NCBI RefSeq assembly: GCF_000017205.1
Contig: NC_009656.1
Span: 310,001 to 374,000 of the forward strand
Source of the DNA: Pseudomonas paraeruginosa PA7
GTDB lineage: Bacteria > Pseudomonadota > Gammaproteobacteria > Pseudomonadales > Pseudomonadaceae
DNA: 64,000 bases
Reading direction: 5' to 3'
Shown here: positions 38,562 through 47,658 of the stretch, piece by piece
Layout of the letters: each line of letters begins with the position of its first letter
How positions within the stretch are numbered: the first letter of the stretch is position 1
Made by a program: the position numbers and the translations under genes
Notes under the pieces: generated by a model
Databases searched by the model: none
The model's input: only the letters and a program-made list of their open reading frames with translations
Told to the model about the DNA's origin: nothing

Positions 38562-39038
38562 CCTCGGTCCTCGGGTTGGGCGGATAAGGGCCGGACATGG
38601 GCGGGTGCGAGGCGCGTCCGTGTTCCATGCGAGGGCCGCCCGGTCATGGCTGGTCCTCGTTGCCGTTGGGTGACCAATGGAATGCGAACGGCATCGGCCG
38701 AGAAATCGGCTCGTTCCGAGAGGGGTGAGAGGTTTTCCTCCTTGGTGTGTGGGAAAAATCCAGGGTCGCCGGACGGGCAGGAAAAAAGCCCGTCGGGAAC
38801 GGGCAAAGAAGGGGTGTTGCCAGGGGTGCGACAGCCAGGGGGCGTGCCGGCCGCGCAGCCGTATGGGCGGTGCGGCGGAACTCGGCGCGCTGGTGTCCGG
38901 CATGGCGTGACCAGGCGAGCTTGCCAAGGCTCCATGCTATCAACCGGCCAGCAGTCTTGTGACCGTCCGCTCAGTCTATCCCCGGGTTGGGAGCTGCTTC
39001 GCAAACCGCGCGTCTGCGGCGAAAGAGGGTTGCATCAC
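38562..39038. other. 477-bp gene-free region with a minus-strand terminator
   Basis: No credible gene is seen. The clearest element is an intrinsic terminator reading leftwards at 38781-38804: the stem GCCCGT / ACGGGC followed by TTTTTT on the minus strand. It lies 235 nt after the hudR stop, so either hudAR has a long 3' UTR or a small RNA ends here. Confidence 0.5.
38781..38804 (-). terminator. Rho-independent terminator, leftward
   Basis: Minus strand: GCCCGT-TCCCG-ACGGGC followed by six T residues. A good intrinsic terminator, probably ending the hudA-hudR transcript or an unannotated small RNA. Confidence 0.8.
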
Positions 39039-39488
39039 TCAGGAACGCCCGTCCAAGGCGCGCAGGAGTTTTCCCAGGGCGACGACCAGCGTGCCGTCCT
39101 CGCCCGCCTCCAGGCTTGCCAGCAGCGCCTCGTCGAGGCGCGCGACCCGTTCCAGGGCCTGTTCGAACACCGCCTGTGCCGCGCGGCTGCGGCGCACCAG
39201 CACGGCACGACCGTCTTCCGGATCCGGCAGGCGGCTGGCCCAGCCACGCTGCACCAGCCGTTCGATGGTGCGGCCCAGCGCGGTCCGGTCGGTCTGCGAA
39301 TGTTCGATGAGCAGGCTCATCGGTACGTCGCCGTCGAACGCATGGATGATCCGCAACGCGCGCCATTCGTGCAGGCCAAGGCCGAGCGGGGCGAGCAGGG
39401 CGGTCAGCTGCCGCTCGCGCTGGCGCACGATCTCGGTCATCAGGTTCAGCGGGCCGCGCGGCAGCCCCAGTGCGTTGGTCTCGTTCAT
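39039..39488 (-). CDS. hudR: HudR, MarR-family repressor
   Basis: 149-residue MarR winged-helix protein with the DNA-binding segment MSLLIEHSQTDRTALGRTIERLVQRGWASRLPDPEDGRAVLV (about residues 55-100, helix-turn-helix and wing). HudR in P. aeruginosa represses the neighbouring UbiD-like decarboxylase gene (recalled). It lies 52 nt after hudA on the same strand, so repressor and target share an operon and the repressor is autoregulated. A palindrome upstream of hudA is the likely operator. Confidence 0.85.
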   Translation of the reverse strand: MNETNALGLPRGPLNLMTEIVRQRERQLTALLAPLGLGLHEWRALRIIHAFDGDVPMSLLIEHSQTDRTALGRTIERLVQRGWASRLPDPEDGRAVLVRRSRAAQAVFEQALERVARLDEALLASLEAGEDGTLVVALGKLLRALDGRS

Positions 39489-39540
39489 CGGCCTTCGCCC
39501 CCTTGGTCGAGCCTTTTCCGCCAGGGCGGGATTGTAGCGC

Positions 39541-41031
39541 TCAGTCGTCGGCGAATCCGTATTCGCGCCAGCGCTCCTCCACCCGCTGGCGCAGCGCCGG
39601 CGGATAGGAGTGGCGGAACGACGCCGTGCTGGCGCGCATCCGCCCGGCGAACTGCTCCGGATACAGGCAGTTGATCACCAGCCGGCCGCCGCTGCCGCGG
39701 GCCCTGTCCTCGGCATCGAGGTAGGGCACCATCGGGAAGTCGCGGATGGCTGGGAAGACGAAGTGATCGTGCAGCGGGTGCGCGCGGGTCGCCAGGGCCC
39801 AAACCACCTGGTCGATCTCGCTGACGTCGATGTCGTTGCCGACCAGGATCAGCTTCGGTACCAGGTGCCCGGGGTGCGAGCCGAACGCCACCTCGGCGAT
39901 CCGCGCGGCGAAGGCGGCGGCGTCGGTGCGCAGCGCCGCCAGTTGTTGCACGTCGATCGACAGCACGGCCCAGCAGGTCGCCGCCTCGTAGGAGCACCAG
40001 GTCATGTCCACCGGCAGCCCGGCGTCCTGCAGCACGTCGAGCAACTGTGCGGAAATCATCGTGCCCCAGATGGTGTGGTTCTCCTCCGGTGGCGTGCCGG
40101 CGACGCAGATCGGCAGGATCGGCTGGTCGCGGAAGGTCACCGCATGGACGTGGAACAGCGGTTGCGGCTTGCCGGTGGGGAAGCAATAGCCGTGGTATTC
40201 GCCCATCGGGCCCTCCAGCGCGGTTTCGTCCAGGCTGATCTCGCCCTCCAGAACGATCTCGGCGTTGGCCGGCACCCACAGGCCGTTGGTCCGGGCCCGC
40301 ACCACCTCCACCGGTTCGCCGACCAGGGCGCCGACATAATCGGCCTCGCTGACCCCCTCCGGCAGCGGCATGCCGGCCGCCGCCAGCGCCGCTGGCGGCG
40401 CGCCGAGGGCCATCGCCCAGGGTGTCGGCCTGCCCTGCCGGCGCCACTGCTCGCGGATGATGCCGATGTGCTGGGTGGGAATGGTCGGGCCCGCCAGGGT
40501 ATTGCGGTCCACCAGCATCAGCCGGCCCACCGACCAGCTGTCCCAGCGGCGGTCGGGCGTCTGCACGATGTGGAAGCCGTAGGTGCCGAAGTAGCGCCCG
40601 CCGTCCTGGGCATGGAGCAGGGGAACCGGGAAGCGGGTCAGGTCCACCCGTTCGCCGATCCAGACGTTCTCCTGCACCGGCCCGCGTTCGACGCGCCGCG
40701 GCGCGATCGGCGCCGCGCGCATCGCCGCCCGTAGCGCGGCGACGATCTCCCGGGGGCCGCTGTGGTCCGGCAGGCCGAAATGCAGCGCCAGGCGTCCATG
40801 GGCGCGCGCCTTGTCAGCCCGCAGGCCGGCCGGCGCACCGAGGATCCGCGCGCCGGGAAGGCTGCCGCGGATGGTGTGGAACAGCGGCGCGGGCGCGCCC
40901 CTTTCGTAGACCCGGCGGGTGATGGCGCCGATCTCCAGGTCGGCGTCGACTTCGGCATGGATGTCCACCAAGTCGCCCTGGTGGCGCAGGTGGTCGATGA
41001 AATGACGGAAGTCGAGAGCACTGCGGTTCAT
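39541..41031 (-). CDS. hudA: HudA, UbiD-family prenyl-FMN decarboxylase (pyrrole-2-carboxylate type)
   Basis: 496-residue UbiD-superfamily enzyme. It shows DFRHFIDHLRHQGDLVDI at the N-terminus, the prFMN/metal region with GTYGFHIVQTPDRRW, and the acidic motif ISLDETALEGPMGEYHGY. It matches the P. aeruginosa virulence-associated HudA, which reversibly decarboxylates pyrrole-2-carboxylate. It needs prenylated FMN made by a UbiX protein encoded elsewhere. The start at 41031 was chosen over an ATG 15 nt upstream from the usual length. Confidence 0.88.
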   Translation of the reverse strand: MNRSALDFRHFIDHLRHQGDLVDIHAEVDADLEIGAITRRVYERGAPAPLFHTIRGSLPGARILGAPAGLRADKARAHGRLALHFGLPDHSGPREIVAALRAAMRAAPIAPRRVERGPVQENVWIGERVDLTRFPVPLLHAQDGGRYFGTYGFHIVQTPDRRWDSWSVGRLMLVDRNTLAGPTIPTQHIGIIREQWRRQGRPTPWAMALGAPPAALAAAGMPLPEGVSEADYVGALVGEPVEVVRARTNGLWVPANAEIVLEGEISLDETALEGPMGEYHGYCFPTGKPQPLFHVHAVTFRDQPILPICVAGTPPEENHTIWGTMISAQLLDVLQDAGLPVDMTWCSYEAATCWAVLSIDVQQLAALRTDAAAFAARIAEVAFGSHPGHLVPKLILVGNDIDVSEIDQVVWALATRAHPLHDHFVFPAIRDFPMVPYLDAEDRARGSGGRLVINCLYPEQFAGRMRASTASFRHSYPPALRQRVEERWREYGFADD

Positions 41032-41047
41032 CGGTTCGCCACTCATT

Positions 41048-41062
41048 AAAGTGCATGTGCAC
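41048..41062. promoter_or_regulatory. Palindromic operator candidate for HudR
   Basis: AAAGTGCATGTGCAC contains the inverted repeat GTGCA-TG-TGCAC centred 26 bp upstream of the hudA start. The size and position suit a MarR-family operator overlapping the hudA promoter. Confidence 0.5.
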
Positions 41063-41162
41063 GCATCTTATTGAGCGATTCCGGACGAGGTCAAGAAACG
41101 TCGCCATCCTCCCCGTCGGGCCTTCCTTCTCCGGCGGCGGGGCGCAGGGCAGGCTTGGCGGC

Positions 41163-41864
41163 TCAGCGCGCCATATAGTCCATCTGCCACGGTCGCGGGA
41201 TCACCAGCGCCGCCAGCGCGAGGAGCGCCGCCAGCGCCGCGCTCGCCGCCATCGCGGCGAGTCCCAGTCGCTGTTCCAGCAGGGCGCCGAGTACCGCGCC
41301 GATGCACATGCCGCTCCAGGGCACCAGTTGTACCCGCCAGCCGTTGCGCCGCTCGCCCAGCAGCCAGCGCCCGAGGCCGCGGCCGAAGCGGGAGAGGGCG
41401 CCGGTGACGTAGGTCAGGCCGATGGGCAGGCCGTTGACCTGCTCGACCACCGCGTTGAGCATGCCCATCGCGATGATCGCCGCGACCAGCGCCGGCACGT
41501 TCCAGTCGAACGGCCAGACCGCCGACAGCGCCAGCAGCATCGCGCAGCAGACCAGGATCGGCGCCGCCCGGCGTCCGCTGAAGCGGGCCAGGATCACCCC
41601 CAGGGCGTTGCCGGCGACGAAGCTGGCCAGGGCGATGGCCAGGCGCGCCATGCCGCCCAGGTCGCCCTCGCCCAGGGATACCGCCAGACGGGTGGTATTG
41701 CCACTCATGAAGGACACGAAATCGCCAGTGGCGAGGAAACCGATGGCGTCGGTCATGCCAGCCAGCACCGAGAGCCCGGCCACCAGGCCAAGCCCGACAC
41801 GCCCGCGCACCCGGCGCAGACGAAGGCGCCGCGCGCTGCTACCCACCACGCTGTCTGGAAGCAT
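41163..41864 (-). CDS. DUF1275 (YoaK-type) membrane protein
   Basis: 233 residues with about six hydrophobic helices. The first helix region GLVAGLSVLAGMTDAIGFLATGDFVSFMSGNTTRLAVSLGEG is the DUF1275 signature (MTDAIGFL and FMSGNTT). An inner-membrane protein of unknown function, possibly a transporter. A positively charged N-terminus (RRLRLRRVRGR) precedes the first helix. Confidence 0.85.
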   Translation of the reverse strand: MLPDSVVGSSARRLRLRRVRGRVGLGLVAGLSVLAGMTDAIGFLATGDFVSFMSGNTTRLAVSLGEGDLGGMARLAIALASFVAGNALGVILARFSGRRAAPILVCCAMLLALSAVWPFDWNVPALVAAIIAMGMLNAVVEQVNGLPIGLTYVTGALSRFGRGLGRWLLGERRNGWRVQLVPWSGMCIGAVLGALLEQRLGLAAMAASAALAALLALAALVIPRPWQMDYMAR

Positions 41865-42228
41865 CCGGAGAAACCACCCGCAGAATTAGAGAAGGCCCGC
41901 CCCAATGCGGACTCCCGATCTTAAGGCGGCGCCTGGGGAAAAGGCCAGGGCGGCGGATTGCGCCCTCGGCGCGCGCCACGCCGTTCCGTACCCCGCCGGC
42001 CTGCCGCGAGCCGACTCTTTTCCTGGCGAAAGGGCTCTGCTAGATTTTTTCCGCCGGGCTGGGAAGACAGCAGCCCAGGCAAAGGCCGCGCCTCACTCCT
42101 GCGCGGCCTTTTCGTTTCCGCCGTCTTCCGCGGGCACTGGTCGGGATGGAGCGACAGGCACAAAAAAGCCCGCTCGGTCTGGCGGGCTTTGCGGGTGCTC
42201 GGTTCGCAGGGCGAATCGAGGAGGGAGA
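41865..42228. other. Gene-free region with two terminator hairpins
   Basis: A 364-bp gap without a convincing gene. It holds the GC stem AAAGGCCGCGC / GCGCGGCCTTT followed by TCG (42080-42114) and the intrinsic terminator of the tRNA (42162-42190). The first hairpin points rightwards and could end a short transcript that begins in this gap, where CTAGATTTTTTCC (42039-42051) is AT-rich. Confidence 0.5.
42162..42190 (-). terminator. Terminator of tRNA-Arg
   Basis: AAAGCCCGC / GCGGGCTTT stem flanked by an A-run on the plus strand (CAAAAAAG), giving TTTTTT on the minus strand just downstream of the leftward tRNA gene. Confidence 0.8.
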
Positions 42229-42305
42229 TGGCGCATCCGGCGGGATTCGAACCCACGACCCCTGCCTTCGGAGGGCAGTACTCTATCCAGCTGAGCTACG
42301 GATGC
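42229..42305 (-). tRNA. tRNA-Arg (anticodon CCG)
   Basis: The minus strand reads GCATCCG, a D-arm AGCTCAGCTGGATAGAGT, the anticodon stem CTGCC / GGCAG with loop CTCCGAA (anticodon CCG, codon CGG), a T-arm with GGGTTCGAATCCC, and the closing CGGATGC. A discriminator G and CCA are encoded, giving 77 nt. An intrinsic terminator follows. The gene is intact and shows no sign of integration at its 3' end. Confidence 0.96.
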
Positions 42306-42934
42306 AACGCCGCGGCTCGCGCGGCAGGGCGCAATCATACGCATCTCGTCCGCGTGCGTCCATTCCATGTGTTCACGTTCGTGATTTCGAACGGAAACGA
42401 CCATCCGTCCGCGATGTGCTCAGCAAAGCAGTAGAATTTTCTGTCTTTCGTTGATTTTATCGAACGGGGTATTGCCCTTTGTCAGTGGGGGCCCTAGGAT
42501 TCGTTTGAGATTTCAAACGCCCCCAAAGCCACAACAATAGGAGACCGGGGAATTGGCTTCAGTTCAGCCGGCCGCGTGCCCCTGGAATGACCTCTTTCTG
42601 ACCTGCCCGTCGCTCGTCCAGCCTTCCGTGCTGTCGGGCCACCGTGGCGCCGGCGTGGCGTTTGCTTCGCAATCCCTTTCCCGCGTGACTCTTTCGTATC
42701 CTCCCCGACGTTCGTCGGCGGCCGGCTTCGCTCCTGCCCGCCCATTGCGCGCGGTGGCCGGCCGGTAGCGGCGGCGCCGCTGGCACAGGGCGAAGGAAAT
42801 GGAGCACCGGGGCGCTGGCCCTCTCGAATAACCAGCAGGCAACACTTTCCGGTTACAACCGAACCAGACAACCAGGCACGCGGGGTAGTCGAGGTAGACC
42901 CGCTGCTCACGGCATTCCTCGAAGGAGACAGGTC
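42306..42934. promoter_or_regulatory. 629-bp region between tRNA-Arg and gabD
   Basis: No gene is supported. A clear palindrome CGTTTGA-GATT-TCAAACG (42502-42519) is nested in a wider GGGGGC / GCCCCC pair. AT-rich DNA with GATTTTATCGAACGGGG lies just before it (about 42453-42469). These may be the gabD promoter and operator, 415 bp upstream of the start, or the end of another transcript. The segment 42540-42900 is ordinary GC-rich sequence. Confidence 0.4.
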
Positions 42935-44386
42935 ATGCAACTCAAAGATGCCAAGCTGTTCCGTCAACAAGCGTACATCGATGGCGCCTGGGTGGATGCC
43001 GACAGCGGCCAGACCATCAAGGTGAACAACCCGGCCACCGGCGAGATCGTCGGCAGCGTGCCGAAGATGGGGGCCGCCGAGACCCGCCGCGCCATCGAGG
43101 CCGCCGACAAGGCGCTGCCGGCCTGGCGCGCGCTGACCGCCAAGGAGCGCGCCAACAAGCTGCGCCGCTGGTTCGACCTGATGATCGAGAACCAGGACGA
43201 CCTGGCCCGCCTGATGACCATCGAGCAGGGCAAGCCGCTGGCCGAGGCCAAGGGCGAGATCGCCTACGCCGCCTCCTTCCTCGAATGGTTCGGCGAAGAA
43301 GCCAAGCGCATCTACGGCGACACCATCCCCGGCCACCAGCCGGACAAGCGCATCATCGTGATCAAGCAGCCGATCGGTGTCACCGCGGCCATCACCCCGT
43401 GGAACTTCCCCTCGGCGATGATCACCCGCAAGGCCGGCCCGGCCCTGGCCGCCGGCTGCACCATGGTGCTCAAGCCCGCCTCGCAGACCCCGTACTCCGC
43501 CCTGGCCCTGGCCGAGCTGGCCGAGCGCGCCGGCATTCCGAAGGGTGTGTTCAGCGTGGTCACCGGCAGCGCCGGCGAAGTCGGCGGCGAGCTGACCAGC
43601 AACCCGATCGTGCGCAAGCTCACCTTCACCGGTTCCACCGAGATCGGCCGCCAGTTGATGGCCGAGTGCGCCCAGGACATCAAGAAGGTGTCCCTGGAGC
43701 TGGGCGGCAACGCGCCGTTCATCGTGTTCGACGATGCCGACCTGGACGCCGCCGTCGAGGGCGCGCTGATTTCCAAGTACCGCAACAACGGCCAGACCTG
43801 CGTCTGTGCCAACCGCCTGTACGTGCAGGACGGCGTGTACGACGCCTTCGTCGACAAGCTGAAGGCCGCCGTGGCCAAGCTGAACATCGGCAACGGCCTG
43901 GAGGCCGGCGTGACCACCGGTCCGCTGATCGACGCCAAGGCCGTGACCAAGGTCGAGGAACACATCGCCGACGCGGTCTCCAAGGGCGCCAAGGTGGTGT
44001 CCGGCGGCAAGCCGCACGCCCTCGGCGGCACCTTCTTCGAGCCGACCATCCTGGTCGACGTGCCGAAGGACGCCCTGGTGTCCAGGGACGAGACCTTCGG
44101 CCCGCTGGCGCCGGTGTTCCGCTTCAAGGACGAGGCCGAGGTCATCGCCATGTCCAACGACACCGAGTTCGGCCTGGCTTCCTACTTCTACGCCCGCGAC
44201 CTGGCCCGCGTGTTCCGCGTCGCCGAGCAGCTGGAATACGGCATGGTCGGCATCAACACCGGCCTGATCTCCAACGAAGTGGCGCCGTTCGGCGGCATCA
44301 AGGCCTCGGGCCTGGGCCGCGAAGGTTCCAAGTACGGGATCGAGGACTACCTCGAGATCAAGTACCTCTGCCTGGGCGGTATCTGA
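42935..44386 (+). CDS. gabD: GabD, NADP-dependent succinate-semialdehyde dehydrogenase
   Basis: 483-residue aldehyde dehydrogenase. Motifs: ITPWNFPSAMITRKAGPALAAG, the catalytic Glu in LELGGNAPFIVFDDAD and the catalytic Cys in NNGQTCVCANR. The second Cys two residues on (TCVC) is typical of redox-sensitive GabD. It oxidises succinic semialdehyde to succinate in GABA catabolism. GGAG lies upstream at good spacing. gabT follows 244 bp later and completes the pathway. Confidence 0.95.
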   Translation: MQLKDAKLFRQQAYIDGAWVDADSGQTIKVNNPATGEIVGSVPKMGAAETRRAIEAADKALPAWRALTAKERANKLRRWFDLMIENQDDLARLMTIEQGKPLAEAKGEIAYAASFLEWFGEEAKRIYGDTIPGHQPDKRIIVIKQPIGVTAAITPWNFPSAMITRKAGPALAAGCTMVLKPASQTPYSALALAELAERAGIPKGVFSVVTGSAGEVGGELTSNPIVRKLTFTGSTEIGRQLMAECAQDIKKVSLELGGNAPFIVFDDADLDAAVEGALISKYRNNGQTCVCANRLYVQDGVYDAFVDKLKAAVAKLNIGNGLEAGVTTGPLIDAKAVTKVEEHIADAVSKGAKVVSGGKPHALGGTFFEPTILVDVPKDALVSRDETFGPLAPVFRFKDEAEVIAMSNDTEFGLASYFYARDLARVFRVAEQLEYGMVGINTGLISNEVAPFGGIKASGLGREGSKYGIEDYLEIKYLCLGGI

Positions 44387-44630
44387 GCCCGGCGAGGCAC
44401 CTATCCGGAGGGGCCGGACGGCAGGCAAGAGCTGCGCCGTCCGGTGTCGACGTTGCCGGTGGTGGCACCGGACGAACCGGGAGCCGCGGTCGCCGATCGC
44501 GAAGCGGCTCCGAGCCCTGGCGGGCCTGCAAGTCCCGAGACAGTCGATCATCGTATGCTGCCTTGGGGAGCTTCCTTCCCGCCTTCATCCTTTGACCCGG
44601 CCGACCCGATGAGCGGCCACTGAGGAAGCC

Positions 44631-45911
44631 ATGAGCAAGACCAACGAATCCCTGCTGAAGCGTCGCCAGGCCGCGGTACCCCGCGGCGTGGGCCAGATCC
44701 ACCCGGTCGTCGCCGAGCGCGCCGAGAACTCCACCGTCTGGGACGTGGAAGGCCGCGAATACATCGACTTCGCCGGCGGCATCGCCGTACTGAACACCGG
44801 CCACCTGCATCCGAAGGTGATCGCCGCGGTCCAGGAACAGCTGGGCAAGCTGTCCCACACCTGCTTCCAGGTGCTGGCCTACGAGCCCTACATCGAGCTG
44901 GCCGAGGAAATCGCCAAGCGCGTGCCGGGCGACTTCCCGAAGAAGACCCTGCTGGTGACTTCCGGCTCCGAGGCCGTCGAGAACGCCGTCAAGATCGCCC
45001 GCGCCGCCACCGGTCGCGCTGGCGTGATCGCCTTCACCGGCGCCTACCACGGCCGCACCATGATGACCCTGGGCCTGACCGGCAAGGTGGTCCCGTACTC
45101 CGCCGGCATGGGCCTGATGCCGGGCGGCATCTTCCGCGCCCTGGCGCCCTGCGAGCTGCACGGCGTGAGCGAGGACGACTCCATCGCCAGCATCGAGCGC
45201 ATCTTCAAGAACGATGCCCAGCCCCAGGACATCGCCGCGATCATCATCGAGCCGGTGCAGGGCGAGGGTGGCTTCTACGTCAACTCCAAGTCCTTCATGC
45301 AGCGCCTGCGCGCCCTGTGCGACCAGCACGGGATCCTGCTGATCGCCGACGAAGTGCAGACCGGCGCCGGCCGTACCGGCACCTTCTTCGCCACCGAGCA
45401 ACTGGGCATCGTTCCTGACCTGACCACCTTCGCCAAGTCGGTCGGCGGCGGCTTCCCGATCTCCGGCGTGGCCGGCAAGGCCGAGATCATGGACGCCATC
45501 GCTCCCGGCGGCCTGGGCGGCACCTATGCCGGCAGCCCGATCGCCTGCGCCGCGGCCCTGGCCGTGCTGAAGGTGTTCGAGGAAGAGAAGCTGCTGGAAC
45601 GTTCGCAAGCCGTCGGCGAGCGCCTGAAGGCCGGCCTGCGCGAGATCCAGGCCAAGCACAAGGTGATCGGCGATGTCCGTGGCCTGGGTTCGATGGTGGC
45701 CATCGAGCTGTTCGAGGGCGGCGACACCCACAAGCCGGCCGCCGAGCTGGTCAGCAAGATCGTCGTGCGCGCGCGTGAGAAGGGTCTGATCCTGCTCTCC
45801 TGCGGCACCTACTACAACGTCATCCGCTTCCTGATGCCCGTCACCATCCCCGACGCGCAACTGGAGAAGGGCCTGGCCATCCTGGCCGAGTGCTTCGACG
45901 AACTCGCTTAA
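44631..45911 (+). CDS. gabT: GabT, 4-aminobutyrate aminotransferase
   Basis: 426-residue class III aminotransferase. Motifs: TSGSEAVENAVKIARAAT, IADEVQTGAGRTG with the cofactor Asp, and TTFAKSVGGGFPISGVAG with the Schiff-base Lys. It converts GABA and 2-oxoglutarate to succinic semialdehyde and glutamate, feeding GabD. The gene ends with a strong intrinsic terminator. It shares only superfamily similarity with the aminotransferase at 8601. Confidence 0.95.
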   Translation: MSKTNESLLKRRQAAVPRGVGQIHPVVAERAENSTVWDVEGREYIDFAGGIAVLNTGHLHPKVIAAVQEQLGKLSHTCFQVLAYEPYIELAEEIAKRVPGDFPKKTLLVTSGSEAVENAVKIARAATGRAGVIAFTGAYHGRTMMTLGLTGKVVPYSAGMGLMPGGIFRALAPCELHGVSEDDSIASIERIFKNDAQPQDIAAIIIEPVQGEGGFYVNSKSFMQRLRALCDQHGILLIADEVQTGAGRTGTFFATEQLGIVPDLTTFAKSVGGGFPISGVAGKAEIMDAIAPGGLGGTYAGSPIACAAALAVLKVFEEEKLLERSQAVGERLKAGLREIQAKHKVIGDVRGLGSMVAIELFEGGDTHKPAAELVSKIVVRAREKGLILLSCGTYYNVIRFLMPVTIPDAQLEKGLAILAECFDELA

Positions 45912-45938
45912 GCTTCACCGGCAAAGCGATACCCCCGA

Positions 45939-45967
45939 GGCCCGCGCGTCCGCGCGGGCCTTTCTTT
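45939..45967 (+). terminator. Rho-independent terminator of gabT
   Basis: GGCCCGCGCG-TC-CGCGCGGGCC followed by TTTCTTT, 28 nt after the gabT stop. The 45912-46224 gap otherwise holds only the upstream region of the next gene. Confidence 0.88.
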
Positions 45968-46224
45968 CAGAGGCTTCACGGAAACGGAAGCCTCTTTTTT
46001 CTGCCAGGGTTTCTTCGCGAAATACCCGACGGACGGTTCCCTCCTGCTACTCTTGCGCGTCTGGCGCCTCTGCCTCCGCGAGCGTGCCGTCCGAGCCATT
46101 TAGGACGGGTCCTAGAGTCGGCCCGCGCTCGTCCGTCATACCGTTATGCGCCCGCGGGTGTCGTCGCCCGCCCCGTCACGCCTGGCGAGGCCCGGCCGGC
46201 CCACCAGGATCGAAGAGGAAAGCC

Positions 46225-47424
46225 ATGAGCGCCGCGAAGAAGGCCCCCGTCATCCTGATCGCCGACCCGGACCCCTGGAGTCGCGACCTGCTCGGCCAAC
46301 TGGTCCTCAGCGTGCGCTGCGATGCCCGCCTGATCCTCTGTGGCGACGGCGGCGAGGCGCTGGAGCACTGTCGGCGCCGGAGCTTCGCGCTGGTTCTGGC
46401 CGAATCGAACCTGCCGCAGGTCGACGGCTTCGAGCTGCTGCGCGAGGCGCGCCTGCGGCGGCCGGTCGCCGAGCAGCCGTTCATTCTCATCAGCGACCGT
46501 GCCGACCAGGCCAGCGTGCGTGCCGCCGTGGCGCTGGCGCCGACCGCCTACCTGGTCAAGCCGTTCCAGGCCGGGAACCTTCTGCAACGCCTGCGCGGTC
46601 TGTTGCTCAAGGACGACGAAGTGATTGCCTGTCCGCTGCCCGAAGTGACACCGGACGAGGATCTGCTCGCCTTCCTCGAGCGTGCCCGGGATGCCACCGA
46701 GGGCGCGCCGCTGCTGGCCGATGTCCGCGCGGCCAGTGACCGCTGCCTGGGCGCCGAGGAGCAGCCGCTGCGGGTGCTGGAGGACGAGTTCGGGCGCGAT
46801 CCGCAGATCACCGCCGGGCTGATCGCCGCTGCCAACAGTGCCGCGCGGCATGTCGGACCGCCCTGCCAGACCCTGGGCCAGGCCCTGAGGCGGCTGGGCC
46901 TCGGACACAGCCTGAACCTGGTGCTCGGCTTCAGCCTGCAGCGCGCCATCCAGCTCGACGAGCCGCTGCTGGCGGCGCGTGCGCTGCAGTTCTGGGAACT
47001 GTCCCAGCGTTGCGCGGATATCGCCTGGGAACTGGCCGACGCCCTGGGGGCCGATGTCGAGCGCTGCTATACCGCGGGCCTGCTGCATCGGCTCGGCGAC
47101 CTCGCGTTGTTGCGCACCCTGCAGGACTGGTGCGATGGCGGCGGTGCGCTGGACGAGGCGCGACTGGACGAAGCGCTGGGGCGCTTCGGCGCCAGCTTCG
47201 GTTCGGCCCTGCGGGCGCGCTGGCGCCTGCCGCTGGAGCTGCGCCGGCTGATCGCCGCGGCGTACCAGTTCGGTGGCGTGCTGTCGCGCGAGGAGCTGAT
47301 CCTCAGCCTGGCGACCCAGGCCGCCAGCCTGCCCGAAGCGGAAACCGGACAACTGGCCGACAGCAAGGCCGCGCGCATGCTCGGGCTGGATGGCGAACGG
47401 CTGGTGAAGCTGTTGCAGCCCTGA
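46225..47424 (+). CDS. REC-HDOD signalling protein with an altered receiver site
   Basis: 399 residues: a receiver-like domain (about 8-125) and a C-terminal HDOD domain (about 145-385, with CYTAGLLHRLGDLALL). In the receiver domain the acidic pair (Asp14, Asp16) and the lysine in AYLVKPFQ are kept, but the phospho-acceptor position reads LVLAESNLP with Glu60 instead of Asp. It may therefore be locked in an active-like form or not be phosphorylated. HDOD proteins act in regulation without a phosphodiesterase activity. Start at 46225 chosen from GAGGAA spacing. Target unknown. Confidence 0.85.
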   Translation: MSAAKKAPVILIADPDPWSRDLLGQLVLSVRCDARLILCGDGGEALEHCRRRSFALVLAESNLPQVDGFELLREARLRRPVAEQPFILISDRADQASVRAAVALAPTAYLVKPFQAGNLLQRLRGLLLKDDEVIACPLPEVTPDEDLLAFLERARDATEGAPLLADVRAASDRCLGAEEQPLRVLEDEFGRDPQITAGLIAAANSAARHVGPPCQTLGQALRRLGLGHSLNLVLGFSLQRAIQLDEPLLAARALQFWELSQRCADIAWELADALGADVERCYTAGLLHRLGDLALLRTLQDWCDGGGALDEARLDEALGRFGASFGSALRARWRLPLELRRLIAAAYQFGGVLSREELILSLATQAASLPEAETGQLADSKAARMLGLDGERLVKLLQP

Positions 47425-47658
47425 GTCCTTCCTGCCGGCCTGGTCGGCGGTCATTCCTGCTATCCGCATCGCGCTGCGCCACGCGATGCATCGTTCCGCT
47501 CATCCGGCCTGGTCCCCCCGCTGGCAGCCAACCACGAGCTGCGCCATCGGCGCGGGCCGAGAGACTCCGGCGTTCTCGCCGCTCCGGGAGCATGTCCGCG
47601 GTCCCGGCGTGCGCGCCGCCGAGCGGGTGGCCGAAGGCATGCGGGAGCGCCTGCCGCT

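Noticed and set aside
38677-38962. Short plus-strand frames in the 38.6-39.0 kb gap
   Set aside because: They span a terminator hairpin, have no ribosome sites and show no family pattern.
42229-42305. tRNA-Arg as the satellite's attachment site
   Set aside because: The tRNA is intact with its own terminator and lies 12 kb from the element boundary; gabDT and other core genes lie between.
42553-42768. Small plus-strand frame upstream of gabD
   Set aside because: No ribosome site, no recognisable protein pattern, and overlapping frames of equal quality on the other strand.
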